A stretch of 64,000 nucleotides of DNA from Halovivax limisalsi (GCF_023093535.1 NZ_CP095757.1:3596001-3660000); one strand, 5' to 3'; positions 36,971-46,250 are shown, numbered from the stretch's first letter. The notes: generated from the letters alone by a model not told the origin. A program made the numbers and translations.

Positions 36971-38104
36971 ATGCGGGTCCAATCGGCCCTCCTGATCGCT
37001 CTCGCCGCCTCCCTCCTCTGTACCGCCGGTTTCGGTACGGTAGCCGCGGTCGACGCCCCCGGCGAGACTGGTCCCCAGGACGTACGAATAGAACTGACGG
37101 CCGACGGCGACGCGACGTGGTCGATCGACCACCACTACGTACTCGAAGACGAGGACGAGATCGAACGGTTCGAGGCGTTCGTCGAGTCGGTCCAAACCGG
37201 CCAGCGAGAGATCGCGGACTATCGCGGGACGTTCGAGGACGCCCGCGTCCACGCCGAGGCCGGGACGGATCGAGAGATGCCGATCGAGGACGGGTCGTGG
37301 GAGGATCCGCGCGTTCGACCGATCGAGGCCGTCGACGCGATCGACGCCGAATCGGCGGGCTATCCGGAGAACGCGACGGTCGGCACGCTGACGTACTCGT
37401 TCACCTGGCGAAACTTCGCCGAGACGGACGACGGCTATCTGAACCTCCAGGGCGCGTTCCTCGACGCGGACGGCGAGCCGTGGTACGCCACCGTGGCCGA
37501 AAACCAGCGGCTTCTGATCCGCGCCCCGCCGGATCACGACTTCGTGACGGCCCCGCAGGGCATCGAGAACGATACGCTCACCTGGAACGGGTATCAAGAA
37601 CTCGACGCCGAGTCCTTCGACATCTCCCTCATCGAACGTCCCGCGGGCTTGAGTCTGCCGTGGCTGACCCTGCTGGGCGGCATCATTCTCCTCGCGGCCG
37701 TCGCAGCCGGGCTCTGGTACTGGCTGTCCCGCGAGGATCGGTCGAACCCGCTGGAATCGGTGTTCGACGACGGAGCGATCGCCGAGTCGAACGGGGGCGA
37801 GTCGACCGGGACGAACCCGAGTTCCGAACCGGTCGGACGCGAACCCGAGTCGAGCGAGCCGGCCGCCGCCGCAACCGACGTCGATCCCGAGTTACTCAGC
37901 GACGAGGAGCGCGTCACGCACATGCTCGAACAGAACGGCGGTCGGATGAAGCAGGCGGCGATCGTCAAAGAGACCGGCTGGTCGAACGCGAAGGTTTCGC
38001 AACTCCTCTCGCAGATGGACGAGGACGGCGAGATCGAGAAACTCCGCATCGGCCGCGAGAACCTCATCACGCTCCCCGAAGTCGACCCGACGCAGGTGGA
38101 GTGA
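36971..38104 (+). CDS. membrane-anchored winged-helix regulator
   Basis: This 377-residue protein starts at ATG 36971. A signal peptide (1-26) is followed by an extracellular beta-rich domain (about 30-225) with YVLEDEDEIERFEAFVE and LTYSFTWRNFAET. One transmembrane helix (about 232-253, LPWLTLLGGIILLAAVAAG) leads to an acidic cytoplasmic linker and a C-terminal MarR-like winged helix (about 310-370, HMLEQNGGRMKQAAIVKETGWSNAKVSQ). It is a one-component regulator of the haloarchaeal membrane-sensor type: the ectodomain would sense and the HTH would bind DNA at the membrane. A candidate operator lies just upstream. Confidence 0.82.
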   Translation: MRVQSALLIALAASLLCTAGFGTVAAVDAPGETGPQDVRIELTADGDATWSIDHHYVLEDEDEIERFEAFVESVQTGQREIADYRGTFEDARVHAEAGTDREMPIEDGSWEDPRVRPIEAVDAIDAESAGYPENATVGTLTYSFTWRNFAETDDGYLNLQGAFLDADGEPWYATVAENQRLLIRAPPDHDFVTAPQGIENDTLTWNGYQELDAESFDISLIERPAGLSLPWLTLLGGIILLAAVAAGLWYWLSREDRSNPLESVFDDGAIAESNGGESTGTNPSSEPVGREPESSEPAAAATDVDPELLSDEERVTHMLEQNGGRMKQAAIVKETGWSNAKVSQLLSQMDEDGEIEKLRIGRENLITLPEVDPTQVE

Positions 38105-38200
38105 CGAGCCGGCCACCAGCGGCGTCGAACGTACCCCGCGCCAGCGGCGTTCGCTCGACCGCCTGCTACGTGCACCGTTCTCGTCCGGTTCGCTAACGCT

Positions 38201-38252
38201 CACCCTCCTCGAAAAATCTCGGCCAAAAACGCCGCTCGCTCCCTTCGGTCGC
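38201..38252 (-). terminator. T-rich 3' element downstream of the radical SAM gene
   Basis: In the sense of the minus-strand gene ending at 38273, this segment carries GCGTTTTTGGCC and ATTTTTCGAGGAGGGTG. The runs of T in GC-rich flanks fit a haloarchaeal terminator. A near-copy occurs at 51657-51704, in the same orientation after etfA. Confidence 0.45.
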
Positions 38253-38272
38253 TCCCGGTGTAGCAACTTTGC

Positions 38273-39346
38273 TCACGCCAGCGGCGTCCGCTCGACGACC
38301 TGGCCGTCGTAGGTTGGATACTGCTCGACGATCTCGCCATCGTCGAGGTCGCCCTCGTCGATCATCTCCTCGAGGAGCCACCAGGCGACCTCGACGTGAT
38401 CGGATTTGACCGTGTAGAACTCCGAGGGGACGCCGAGCGCCTCAAAGCGATCGGGGCTGGCGCGCGTCTTGCCGTAGACGAGCGTGCCGTCGTCGGTGAC
38501 GTCGTCGAACTCGCGGCGGATCTGGCGGGCCATCCGTTTGAGTCGGCGGCGGTGCTGGGCGGCGTCCTTGAAGACGGACGTACAGAAGTACACCTTCGGG
38601 TGGTCGCCCATCTCCGCGAGGATCGCCTCGCGGTCGGTCTCGACCGCGCTCATGTGGTCCTCCTTGAGTTCGAAGCCCTCCTCCTGCATGCGTCGATAGT
38701 TCCCGTCGGACATCTCGAACTCGTTGACGTTACAGAAGTCGGCGGCGCCCTCGTCCAGAAAGTCCAGAAACTCCGGTTCCGGCCGGATGCCGGGGATCTC
38801 GAACGCGGGCGTCAGTCCCTCCTCGCGAGCGACGTAGAGGATGTCCTCCCACTCGGTGCCGTGGAGGTCGCCCCACCGTTCGAGCGGCGGGTGAAAGCGG
38901 ATCTCGTCCAGGCCGGCCTCGGAAAGGCGGCGCATGTTCTCGCGACCGCCGGTGATCCCCGTGTAGAGGTGGGTGTGGTGGTCCTCGCCGAACTCGTCTT
39001 TCAACAGCGAGAGGTAGCGACAGGTTCGATCGAGGGCTTCCTGCGGTTCGCCGCCCGTGATCGAGGTGCCCAGGGCGTCCATCCGGCGGGCTTCCGCAAG
39101 AACGTCGTCGTCCGATTCGACGAGGCGTTCGTTCGCGTAGACGTCGGTGACGTTCTTGCGATTCTCGCCGAGCGGGCAGTAAAAGCAGTCGCGCTGGTCG
39201 CAGTAGCCGTAGACGAACAGCACCATCTTCCCACCTTTCGCGCACTGCTCACAGCCCTTCGAGATCATTCGGTGAGCGTGGTTACAGCCCGACGGGCAAA
39301 AACGACACGGGTTCGGGCCGCGCTGGCGAACTGACGGGGGCGACAC
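38273..39346 (-). CDS. radical SAM protein (COG2108-like)
   Basis: This is a 357-residue radical SAM protein. Cluster cysteines are C49-x4-C54-x2-C57 in YGYCDQRDCFYCPLG, an unusual spacing. GGEP (98-101), which contacts SAM, follows. The N-terminus has an additional Cys cluster (CRFCPSGCNHAH and GCEQCAKGG), as in COG2108 proteins related to pyruvate formate-lyase activating enzymes. The start is uncertain: GTG 39346 keeps the first Cys pair, whereas ATG 39268 would start at MISKGCEQCAKG. The substrate is unknown. It is divergent from the histidine kinase gene with only 74 bp between. Confidence 0.82.
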   Translation of the reverse strand: MSPPSVRQRGPNPCRFCPSGCNHAHRMISKGCEQCAKGGKMVLFVYGYCDQRDCFYCPLGENRKNVTDVYANERLVESDDDVLAEARRMDALGTSITGGEPQEALDRTCRYLSLLKDEFGEDHHTHLYTGITGGRENMRRLSEAGLDEIRFHPPLERWGDLHGTEWEDILYVAREEGLTPAFEIPGIRPEPEFLDFLDEGAADFCNVNEFEMSDGNYRRMQEEGFELKEDHMSAVETDREAILAEMGDHPKVYFCTSVFKDAAQHRRRLKRMARQIRREFDDVTDDGTLVYGKTRASPDRFEALGVPSEFYTVKSDHVEVAWWLLEEMIDEGDLDDGEIVEQYPTYDGQVVERTPLA

Positions 39347-39420
39347 CGCAGGGACCGGCGCCGGTCACCGGTCGAGCGGCCTGCAAACTTATCATCCTCC
39401 CAACCGAGATACAGATACCA

Positions 39421-41268
39421 ATGGCAGACCGGCTCCGAGTGCTGTGGATCGGGGCGCGTTCGTCTCCACTCGCTTCGACGACCGACTGCGCCGGTCGTTC
39501 CCTCGAGATGACGACTGCGCAACCGCCGGTCGAGGACACCGAAAGCGCACTTCTGGGCGTCGACTGCGTCGTCGTCGGCCCGTCAGTCGAGGACGCCGCC
39601 GAGACCATCCGGTTGCTGTCGGCCGACATCCCGGTCGCAGCCGTTCTCGACGACGGGGAAGGGCTTTCGGGGAGCGACGCTCTCGCGGCGGGTGCCGCTG
39701 CGATCCTGCGGCCGGCGGACCTGCAGGGGGACGCGACGATCGCGGCCAACCGGTTGGCGACCGCGGTGGCCGCCGAGAGCGGGCCGACGGGCGGACGAAT
39801 CGATTCGGAACGGCAAACCGACGGATCGAGCGATACCCCGTTTCGACGCCCCTACCGGACGCTCGTCGAAGCGGTCGGCGATCCGATGTACGTCGTCGAC
39901 GCGTCCGGGCACTTCCGGATCGCAAACGAGGCGCTGGCACAGTACACGGCGTACGAGCGAGCGGAATTGCCCGGGGTACACGCGTCGAAGATTATCGGCG
40001 AAGCGAACTTCGACCGGGCCAGCGAACTGATCAACTCGGTGGCCGACGCCGACGAGAAAGACTGGGGCCGAATCGAACTGTCGTTCGACCCGGCTGACGG
40101 GGAGTCTCGCGTCTGGGAGGCCACGATCGCACCGTTCGAGGCGGATGGCGACGTGATCGGGTCGGCCGGCGTCGTCAGAGACGTCTCCGAGCGAGTCCGG
40201 CGCATCCGCGAACTGGCGCGGTACGAGACGATCGTCGAGACGGCCCCGACGGGACTGTTCGTGGTCGGTGCGGAGGGGACGATCACCTGGGCGAACGACG
40301 AGTTCGTCGGCGCCTTCGCGGAGCCGGCGGCGGAGATAATCGGCGCCCCGTTCGGGGAGCTCGTCGAACGAGGCTACTTCGGACCCGATATAGTCACGGA
40401 CTACCTGGAGTACGTCGGGACGCTGCTTTCCTCGGAGAGTTCCGACGAGATCATCTCCTCGACCGTTCGATTTCACGGGCCGGACGGCGACACCCGGCAC
40501 TTCGAATCGTACAACGCCTTGCTCCCTCTCGAGGACGGCGAATTCAACGGGACGGTGCACGCGTTCCGCGACGTCACCGAACAGCGACGGTACCAGCGCG
40601 AGCTCGAGCGACAGAACGAACGCCTCGACCAGTTCGCGAGTCTGATCAGTCACGACCTTCGAAACCCGTTGAACGTCGCACAGGGCCACGCAGACGTACT
40701 CCGCGAGGCCGTCGACCACGAGTCGGTCTCGGAGATCGGGTGGGCCCTCGACCGCATGGAAGCACTGACCGCGGACCTGCTGTCGCTCGCGAGACAGGGC
40801 CAGACCGTCGGGGATCCTGAACCGGTCGATCTCGCGGCGATCGTCGGGGAGGCGTGGGACGTCGTCGATACCGACTCGGCGACGCTCGATCGCCACGTCG
40901 AGGAGACGGTTCGAGCCGACCCGCGCCGGGTCCGCGAGCTCTTTACGAACCTGTTTCGGAACGCGGTGGAGCACGCCGGCGCGGACGTCACCGTCCGTGT
41001 CGGACGGTTGCAGGACGATACGGGGACTGACGACACCCAGGCGGGACTCTACGTCGAGGACGACGGACCGGGCCTCCCCGACGAAGACGTCTTCGAAGTC
41101 GGGTACACGACCGCGTCGGACGGGACCGGATTCGGCCTTGCCATCGTCGCCGAGATCGCCGAGGCCCACGGGTGGACCGTCACGGCCGGCGAGAGTGCGT
41201 CGGGCGGGGCGCGGTTCGAATTTCGCGACGTCGACACGGCGAAGGCGGAGCCTCCGGGGCGGTACTGA
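39421..41268 (+). CDS. PAS-PAS sensor histidine kinase
   Basis: This is a 615-residue cytoplasmic kinase. Residues 1-118 resemble a receiver domain without a clear phosphoacceptor Asp. PAS domains lie at about 145-260 and 268-390. HisKA has the phospho-acceptor H411 in LISHDLRNPLNVAQGH. HATPase runs from about 500 to 605, with the N-box NLFRNAVEHAG, G1 DDGPGLP and G2 GTGFGL. No transmembrane segment is present, so the signal is probably intracellular (redox, light or ligand). No response regulator gene is adjacent. ATG 39421 lies 27 nt after a CTTATCATC box. Confidence 0.9.
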   Translation: MADRLRVLWIGARSSPLASTTDCAGRSLEMTTAQPPVEDTESALLGVDCVVVGPSVEDAAETIRLLSADIPVAAVLDDGEGLSGSDALAAGAAAILRPADLQGDATIAANRLATAVAAESGPTGGRIDSERQTDGSSDTPFRRPYRTLVEAVGDPMYVVDASGHFRIANEALAQYTAYERAELPGVHASKIIGEANFDRASELINSVADADEKDWGRIELSFDPADGESRVWEATIAPFEADGDVIGSAGVVRDVSERVRRIRELARYETIVETAPTGLFVVGAEGTITWANDEFVGAFAEPAAEIIGAPFGELVERGYFGPDIVTDYLEYVGTLLSSESSDEIISSTVRFHGPDGDTRHFESYNALLPLEDGEFNGTVHAFRDVTEQRRYQRELERQNERLDQFASLISHDLRNPLNVAQGHADVLREAVDHESVSEIGWALDRMEALTADLLSLARQGQTVGDPEPVDLAAIVGEAWDVVDTDSATLDRHVEETVRADPRRVRELFTNLFRNAVEHAGADVTVRVGRLQDDTGTDDTQAGLYVEDDGPGLPDEDVFEVGYTTASDGTGFGLAIVAEIAEAHGWTVTAGESASGGARFEFRDVDTAKAEPPGRY

Positions 41269-41373
41269 AAATCGGTTCGTGGCCCGAGGGGTCGAACCGG
41301 GTCGCGACCCGATACCCGACGATCCGCGTCGGTCCCCGAAGACGGATATAGCCGGCTTCCGTACAGCCACCCG

Positions 41374-42480
41374 ATGCTGCTGGTCCTGTGCGTCGACCTC
41401 GACGACGACCTCGGCCGCAAGACCGGCTTCGACACCCCGGTGATCGGTCGCGATCCCGTCGAAGCAGCCGCGCTGGCGCTCGCGACGGCCGATCCGGAGG
41501 ATTCGGACGCGAACGTCATCTTTCAGGGCCTGCACGTGTACGAGGATCTCGCCGCCCGCGACGAGAGCGTCGAGGTGGCGATCGTGACCGGCAACGAGGA
41601 GGGATCGGTCAGCGCGAGCCGCGAGATCGGCGACGAGGTCGATACGGTCCTGGCGAGCCTCTCGACGAGCGAAGACGTCACCTCGCTGATCGTCACCGAC
41701 GGGGCGCAGGACGAGTCGGTCCTGCCGGTGATCCGGGCCCGCGTCCCGATCGACGGCGTTCGCCGGGTCGTCGTCCGTCAGGCCCAGAACCTGGAGTCGA
41801 TGTACTACACCATCAAGCAGGTTCTCGCGGACCCCGAGACCCGGGGGACGATCCTGATCCCGCTCGGCATCCTCCTGCTCATCTACCCGCTCGCGTTGCT
41901 GGGGATGCTGCTCGACTATCCGGGGCTGGTCCTCGGGACCATCTCGACGCTGCTCGGCCTCTACCTCATCTCGCGCGGCCTCGGCCTCGGCGCCTACCTC
42001 GACGGCGCGGCAGATCGACTCGCGCGATCGCTCTACGCCGGGCGGACGACGCTCATCGCGTACGTGGTCGCGCTCGCACTCGTGGCGATCGGCATCGTCT
42101 CCGGCCGGGACGCCGTGGCGGCGGCCGAGGCGACCGGCGGCGGACTCGACCTTCCGCTCGCGGCGAGCGCGTTCCTCTACGGATCCGTTCACTGGGTCGC
42201 CGCGGCCGGATTGACGACCAGCCTGGGCCAGATCACCGACGAGTACATCGCCGGCCGGCTGAAGTGGCGCTACCTCAACGCGCCGTTCTACGTCATCTCG
42301 ATCGCGCTGGTCGTCCACGCCGTCGCCGGCTTCTTCGTCGGCGACCGCTCGCTCACCTACCTCGCGACGGCGATCACCGGCGGAACGCTGCTCGGCATCG
42401 TCAGCACGCTCACCTTCGCGGTCGCGGAGTCGCGGGCGACGACCGAATCCGGGCGCGGGGCCACCGAACTCGGCGAGTGA
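41374..42480 (+). CDS. DUF373 family membrane protein
   Basis: This 368-residue protein begins with LLVLCVDLDDDLGRKTGFDTPVIGR, the DUF373 hallmark; this soluble N-terminal part (about 1-150) has a Rossmann-like layout with acidic loops. About six hydrophobic helices follow (150-345), then a short acidic tail. The function is unknown in all archaea. It follows the histidine kinase on the same strand by 105 bp. Confidence 0.88.
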   Translation: MLLVLCVDLDDDLGRKTGFDTPVIGRDPVEAAALALATADPEDSDANVIFQGLHVYEDLAARDESVEVAIVTGNEEGSVSASREIGDEVDTVLASLSTSEDVTSLIVTDGAQDESVLPVIRARVPIDGVRRVVVRQAQNLESMYYTIKQVLADPETRGTILIPLGILLLIYPLALLGMLLDYPGLVLGTISTLLGLYLISRGLGLGAYLDGAADRLARSLYAGRTTLIAYVVALALVAIGIVSGRDAVAAAEATGGGLDLPLAASAFLYGSVHWVAAAGLTTSLGQITDEYIAGRLKWRYLNAPFYVISIALVVHAVAGFFVGDRSLTYLATAITGGTLLGIVSTLTFAVAESRATTESGRGATELGE

Positions 42481-42636
42481 CGCCGCCGGCTGGCCACGAG
42501 GGCCGTCGCGAACGATGACACCAGCATACCGGACCTGTTCACGAAGCGCCGCCAGAACCGCGCGCCGGTCCGAATTCGGGCGCCGCCGGACCGCCCAATG
42601 AGAACATATTAGGGGGCTGGAACCACCGTTTCGCAC

Positions 42637-42783
42637 ATGACTCGACGGGCGATCGGTTTCGGCCGCCTCGCGCCCGAGGCGAGGCGCGGCGCCGGGACCG
42701 ACGGCGGGTGTGCGAGGGGCGGAGAGGCACGCAGTTCGACCGCGTCGACCGACTCGATCGGACGGAGGAGCCGGCGATGGTAG
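42637..42783 (+). CDS. possible leader ORF upstream of the CNNM/CorC gene
   Basis: A 48-codon frame begins at ATG 42637, placed about 30 nt after CATATT (42605-42610), where leaderless transcription would start. It ends at TAG 42781-42783, overlapping the first codons of the downstream transporter gene by 7 nt. Its translation is arginine/glycine-rich and basic, unlike normal proteins here. It may only couple translation rather than make a functional peptide. Confidence 0.25.
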   Translation: MTRRAIGFGRLAPEARRGAGTDGGCARGGEARSSTASTDSIGRRSRRW

Positions 42784-44111
42784 AACTCGCCCTCTCGTTC
42801 GGCCGTCTGCTCGCCGCCCTCGCGCTGGTTGCGCTCAACGGCTTCTTCGTCGCGGCGGAGTTCGCCTACGTCCGCATCCGACCGACGGTCGTCGACCGGC
42901 TCGTCGAAGAGGGACGATCCGGCTCGCGCGCCCTCCAGCGGGCCATGGGGAACCTCGACGACTACCTGGCGGTGACCCAGCTCGGAATCACGCTCGCTTC
43001 GCTGGGACTCGGATGGCTCGGCGAACCCGCCGTCGCCGCCCTCATCGAACCCCTCCTCGGGACGGTCCTCCCCGCGAGCACCGTCCACCTGCTCGCGATC
43101 GTGATCGGCTTTACGATCATCACCTTCCTGCACGTCGTCTTCGGCGAACTCGCGCCGAAGACGTTCGCGATCGCAAAGACGGAGCGGATCGCGCTCGCGG
43201 TCGCCTGGCCGATGCGCTTCTTCTACGTCGTCCTCTACCCCGGCATCGTCGTGTTCAACGGCGCCGCGAACGGCTTCACTCGCCTCTTCGGCGTGCCGCC
43301 GGCCTCCGAGAGCGAGGAGACCTACACCGAAGAGGAGTTGCGCACGCTGCTCGCCCAGTCCGGTCGGAAGGGCGATATCGACCTCGAAGCCGTCGAGATG
43401 GTCCAGCGCGTGTTCGACCTCGACGCCGTCCTCGCGCGCGAAATCATGATTCCCCAGCCCGACGTCACGGCGCTCGAGGCCGACGCGAACCTGGAGACGA
43501 TGCGCGAACAGATCGTCGAGATCCAGCACACGCGCTACCCCGTGATCGATCGCGATGACGACGACCGAATCGTCGGCTTCGTCGACGCGAAGGACGTCGT
43601 GCGAGCGACCGACGCCGGCGAAACCGATGTGACGGCCGAATCGCTCGCCCGCGAACTGCCGGTGGTCCCGGAGACGAAGACGGTGCTCGACTTGCTGGCG
43701 CAGTTCCAGCAGGAAGGGCGACAGATGGCCGCGGTCGTCGACGAGTGGGGCGCCTTCGAGGGGATCGTCACCGTCGAGGACGTCGTCGAGGTGGTCGTCG
43801 GCGACATTCGCGACGAGTTCGATCACTACGAGCCGGCGATCCGAGACCGGGCCGACGGGACGTACGTCGTGGACGCGAGCCTCACCGTCGCGGAGCTCAA
43901 CGATCGACTCGACACCGACCTCGTCGCCGATCGCGTCGAAACCGTGGGCGGGTTGATTCTCGACGAACTGGGCGAGGTCCCCGAGACTGGCGCAACCGTC
44001 GCCGTCGACGGCATCGCGCTGACCGTCGAGGGCGTCGACGACAACCGAATCACGTCGGTCGGCGTCGCGGACGTCGGAGACGACGAGGAACCGGCGGACG
44101 CGGACGGCTGA
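42777..44111 (+). CDS. CNNM/CorC-type transporter (DUF21, CBS pair, CorC-HlyC domain)
   Basis: This 444-residue protein starts at ATG 42777. The N-terminal DUF21 domain (about 5-185) has four hydrophobic segments and AAEFAYVRIR / FGELAPKTFAIAKTE motifs. Two CBS motifs (about 215-335) follow, with MIPQPDVTALEADANLETM and AAVVDEWGAFEGIVTVEDVVEV, and a C-terminal CorC/HlyC domain (about 350-430). The family is linked to Mg2+ or Co2+ extrusion and adenine nucleotide sensing through CBS. There is no obvious operon partner. Confidence 0.92.
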   Translation: MVELALSFGRLLAALALVALNGFFVAAEFAYVRIRPTVVDRLVEEGRSGSRALQRAMGNLDDYLAVTQLGITLASLGLGWLGEPAVAALIEPLLGTVLPASTVHLLAIVIGFTIITFLHVVFGELAPKTFAIAKTERIALAVAWPMRFFYVVLYPGIVVFNGAANGFTRLFGVPPASESEETYTEEELRTLLAQSGRKGDIDLEAVEMVQRVFDLDAVLAREIMIPQPDVTALEADANLETMREQIVEIQHTRYPVIDRDDDDRIVGFVDAKDVVRATDAGETDVTAESLARELPVVPETKTVLDLLAQFQQEGRQMAAVVDEWGAFEGIVTVEDVVEVVVGDIRDEFDHYEPAIRDRADGTYVVDASLTVAELNDRLDTDLVADRVETVGGLILDELGEVPETGATVAVDGIALTVEGVDDNRITSVGVADVGDDEEPADADG

Positions 44112-44158
44112 GTCGGGGACCGATCAGCTCCGACGATCGTCCCGCGACCGGGTCGGGG

Positions 44159-44449
44159 TCACTGTAGCGTCGCCCAGGTGAGAAAGCAGAGGGCGAGAAA
44201 CTGCAGGCCCCGCAGGATCGCGACCGAGGTCAGTACCGCGGGGTCGTTCACGTAGAGCATCTTCATGCTGGAGAAAAAGAAGTAGATGGCCGTCGCGTTT
44301 TCGAGCAGGAGTACGACGGCGAAGACGACGAGGCCGAGGATCATCGGGGTCCGGAACGTCCGGTAATTTCGAATCCAGATGCTCGCCAGCACGAGCAGCA
44401 AGAGCGCACTCAGCGCGGCGAATCCGGTGGCGATGGTGAGCGTCGTCAT
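44159..44449 (-). CDS. small membrane protein cotranscribed with HTH gene
   Basis: This 96-residue protein has three hydrophobic helices (about 4-24, 35-58 and 70-92). In haloarchaea such a protein (DUF7521-like, as I recall) commonly sits next to a small winged-helix regulator, as here: its ATG follows the HTH stop by a single base. It may sense the membrane state or hold the regulator. The function is unknown. Confidence 0.65.
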   Translation of the reverse strand: MTTLTIATGFAALSALLLLVLASIWIRNYRTFRTPMILGLVVFAVVLLLENATAIYFFFSSMKMLYVNDPAVLTSVAILRGLQFLALCFLTWATLQ

Positions 44450-44450
44450 C

Positions 44451-44726
44451 TTACTCGACGTGAGTGAGGATCTCGTCGAACTGTTCGCGATGCGCGTCGA
44501 ACTGGTCGGTCAGGAAGTACATCGCACCGTAGCCGTCCTGGCCGCGCTCGATCACGTTGTGTTCTTCGAGTTTCTCCAGGTGGTACCTGACCGTGTTGTA
44601 GTCGACGTCGATCGCCTCGGCGATCCGGTTCGCGTTTCGCGGGCACTCGTCGATCGCGGTGACGATCTTCGCCCGGTTCGCCCCGCCCCTGGAGCCGACG
44701 AACAGGTACCAGAGTGCCTGTTCCAT
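44451..44726 (-). CDS. ArsR-like winged-helix regulator
   Basis: This 91-residue protein shows a typical winged helix: RAKIVTAIDECPRNANRIAEAIDVDYNTVRYHLEKLEEHNVIERG. The recognition helix is YNTVRYHLEKL, followed by a wing with GYGAMYFL. No metal-binding Cys are present. It probably binds its own promoter; GGATAATTAAACG at about 44738-44750 is the nearest TATA-like element. It is translationally coupled to the downstream membrane protein. Confidence 0.8.
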   Translation of the reverse strand: MEQALWYLFVGSRGGANRAKIVTAIDECPRNANRIAEAIDVDYNTVRYHLEKLEEHNVIERGQDGYGAMYFLTDQFDAHREQFDEILTHVE

Positions 44727-44783
44727 GCATGTTCCTTCGTTTAATTATCCGTATCAGGTAAAAATACTGCGGCTCGCCCGGCG

Positions 44784-46250
44784 TCACGGTTCGACCCTCC
44801 GCTCGACCCAGCCGGCCGGTCCGTTCGGGAAACTGTCGGTCGCTTCCGCGGGCTGGCGGTCGCCGTTCCCGTCGATCGTCCGGACCACGACCTCGTGAGT
44901 CCCCTCTGGCTCGTACCGGTACCGCCACTGCCGGGTCACGTCTTCCCCTGGCAGGGGGTCGGCGAGGTCGGCGTCCGTCCAGGTCGCGCCGCCGTCGGTC
45001 GACACCTCGACGCGGTCGACGCCGCGGGTCCCCGCGTAGGCGTGGCCGCCGACCTCGATCCGACCGTCGTCGAGCCGATCGATCGTCCAGAGCTTCGCGA
45101 CGGCCGTGATCGGCGCCTCGCTGTTCCAGCCGCGCTCCTCCCAGTAGCCCTCCGAGGGGGCCTCGCGGACGACGACGTCGGTGAGCCACTTGGTGTTGAG
45201 CTTCCCCCAGGTACCGGGAGCGACGAGCCTGAGCGGGTGACCGTGTTCGCGCGGAAGGATCTCGCCGTTCATGCCGTAGACGAGGAGGCCGTCGCGAACG
45301 GCGTCCAGTTCGGTCGTCGCGACGTAGCCGTCCGCGGCGTGCAACTCGACGTACTCGCCGAACGGGCCGACCTCGTCCAGGAGCGCGTCGAGCGGGATGC
45401 CGGACCACAGCGCCGTGTCGAGCTTGTCGTCGTTCAGCCCTTCGCCGATGCAGCGCAGCGCGACGAAGCGGTCGACGCGCTCGCGCTCGCGAATCCCGTC
45501 AAACGAGAGCGTTCGCGGCCGGTCGACCGCGCCGCGGATCGAGAGTCGCCAGTCGGTTGCGTCGACGGTCGGCGGCGCGGTGGTGATGTCGACGGTGTAG
45601 AACGCGTCGATCGAGCTCACCGGCGGCGCGACCGCCGTCGACTCGATGCCCGTCTCGTCCGCGGCGGCCAGCAGGTCGGCCGTCCGACCGTCGTCGACGA
45701 ACGACTCGTCGATCCGACGGGACCGGCGCGTCCGGCGACTTCCGAGGAGGAGCGAGAGGCCGGAAACCGCGGTCGTTCCGGCCATCGCGCCGACCACGGA
45801 CCGTCGCGTCCCGTCGGGCGTCGACCCGCCGTCCGGGCGATCGAGCGCGCCGACCGTCACGATCGCACCGACGGCGAGCCCGCTCGCGATCGACGGCAGG
45901 ACGACGCCGGTGAGCACCAGCGTCGGTCCCACGACCAGCGCGATCCCGATCCCGACGCCAGGGGCCGTGCTTCTCGATCCGCGGGCGATCACGAGCCCGA
46001 TCGCCGCCGCACTCGCGTAGAGCGTTCCCGAGGCCGCGACCGCGCCGAGGAGGTGAAAGCCGTGAGAGGATTCCCCGACCGCCTCGATCATGTAATTGAC
46101 GACCCGGGCGGGCGTCAAGTCGACGATCAGCGCGTCGATGGCCAGCACGACGAACCCCTCGGTCCAGCCGGCGACCGCGTAGCCGGCCGCGAGTCCGGCG
46201 ACCGCCGCGGTCGTGGCGAAGAGTACCCGCACCCGGTTCGTTCGACCCAT
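44784..46250 (-). CDS. sulfite-oxidase-fold molybdopterin protein, membrane-anchored
   Basis: This 488-residue protein is counted from ATG 46250. Four or five N-terminal membrane helices (about 1-170) are followed by a sulfite oxidase-type Moco domain (about 215-400). The likely molybdenum ligand is C267 in VALRCIGEGLNDD, together with LWSGIPLDALL and HGHPLRLVAPGTWGKLN. A C-terminal dimerisation beta domain with VEVSTDGGATWTDADL follows. The Moco domain probably faces outside. The ATG overlaps the stop of the preceding repeat protein (TGATG), so the two are produced together. The substrate is unknown; a YedY-like reductase is possible. Confidence 0.85.
   Translation of the reverse strand: MGRTNRVRVLFATTAAVAGLAAGYAVAGWTEGFVVLAIDALIVDLTPARVVNYMIEAVGESSHGFHLLGAVAASGTLYASAAAIGLVIARGSRSTAPGVGIGIALVVGPTLVLTGVVLPSIASGLAVGAIVTVGALDRPDGGSTPDGTRRSVVGAMAGTTAVSGLSLLLGSRRTRRSRRIDESFVDDGRTADLLAAADETGIESTAVAPPVSSIDAFYTVDITTAPPTVDATDWRLSIRGAVDRPRTLSFDGIRERERVDRFVALRCIGEGLNDDKLDTALWSGIPLDALLDEVGPFGEYVELHAADGYVATTELDAVRDGLLVYGMNGEILPREHGHPLRLVAPGTWGKLNTKWLTDVVVREAPSEGYWEERGWNSEAPITAVAKLWTIDRLDDGRIEVGGHAYAGTRGVDRVEVSTDGGATWTDADLADPLPGEDVTRQWRYRYEPEGTHEVVVRTIDGNGDRQPAEATDSFPNGPAGWVERRVEP

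Noticed and set aside
39583-42636. A very long open frame (over 1000 codons) on the minus strand
   Set aside because: It runs antisense to the histidine kinase and DUF373 genes, which have clear domains. Its translation is Arg/Gly/Asp-rich without domain features and reflects the scarcity of stops in GC-rich antisense frames.
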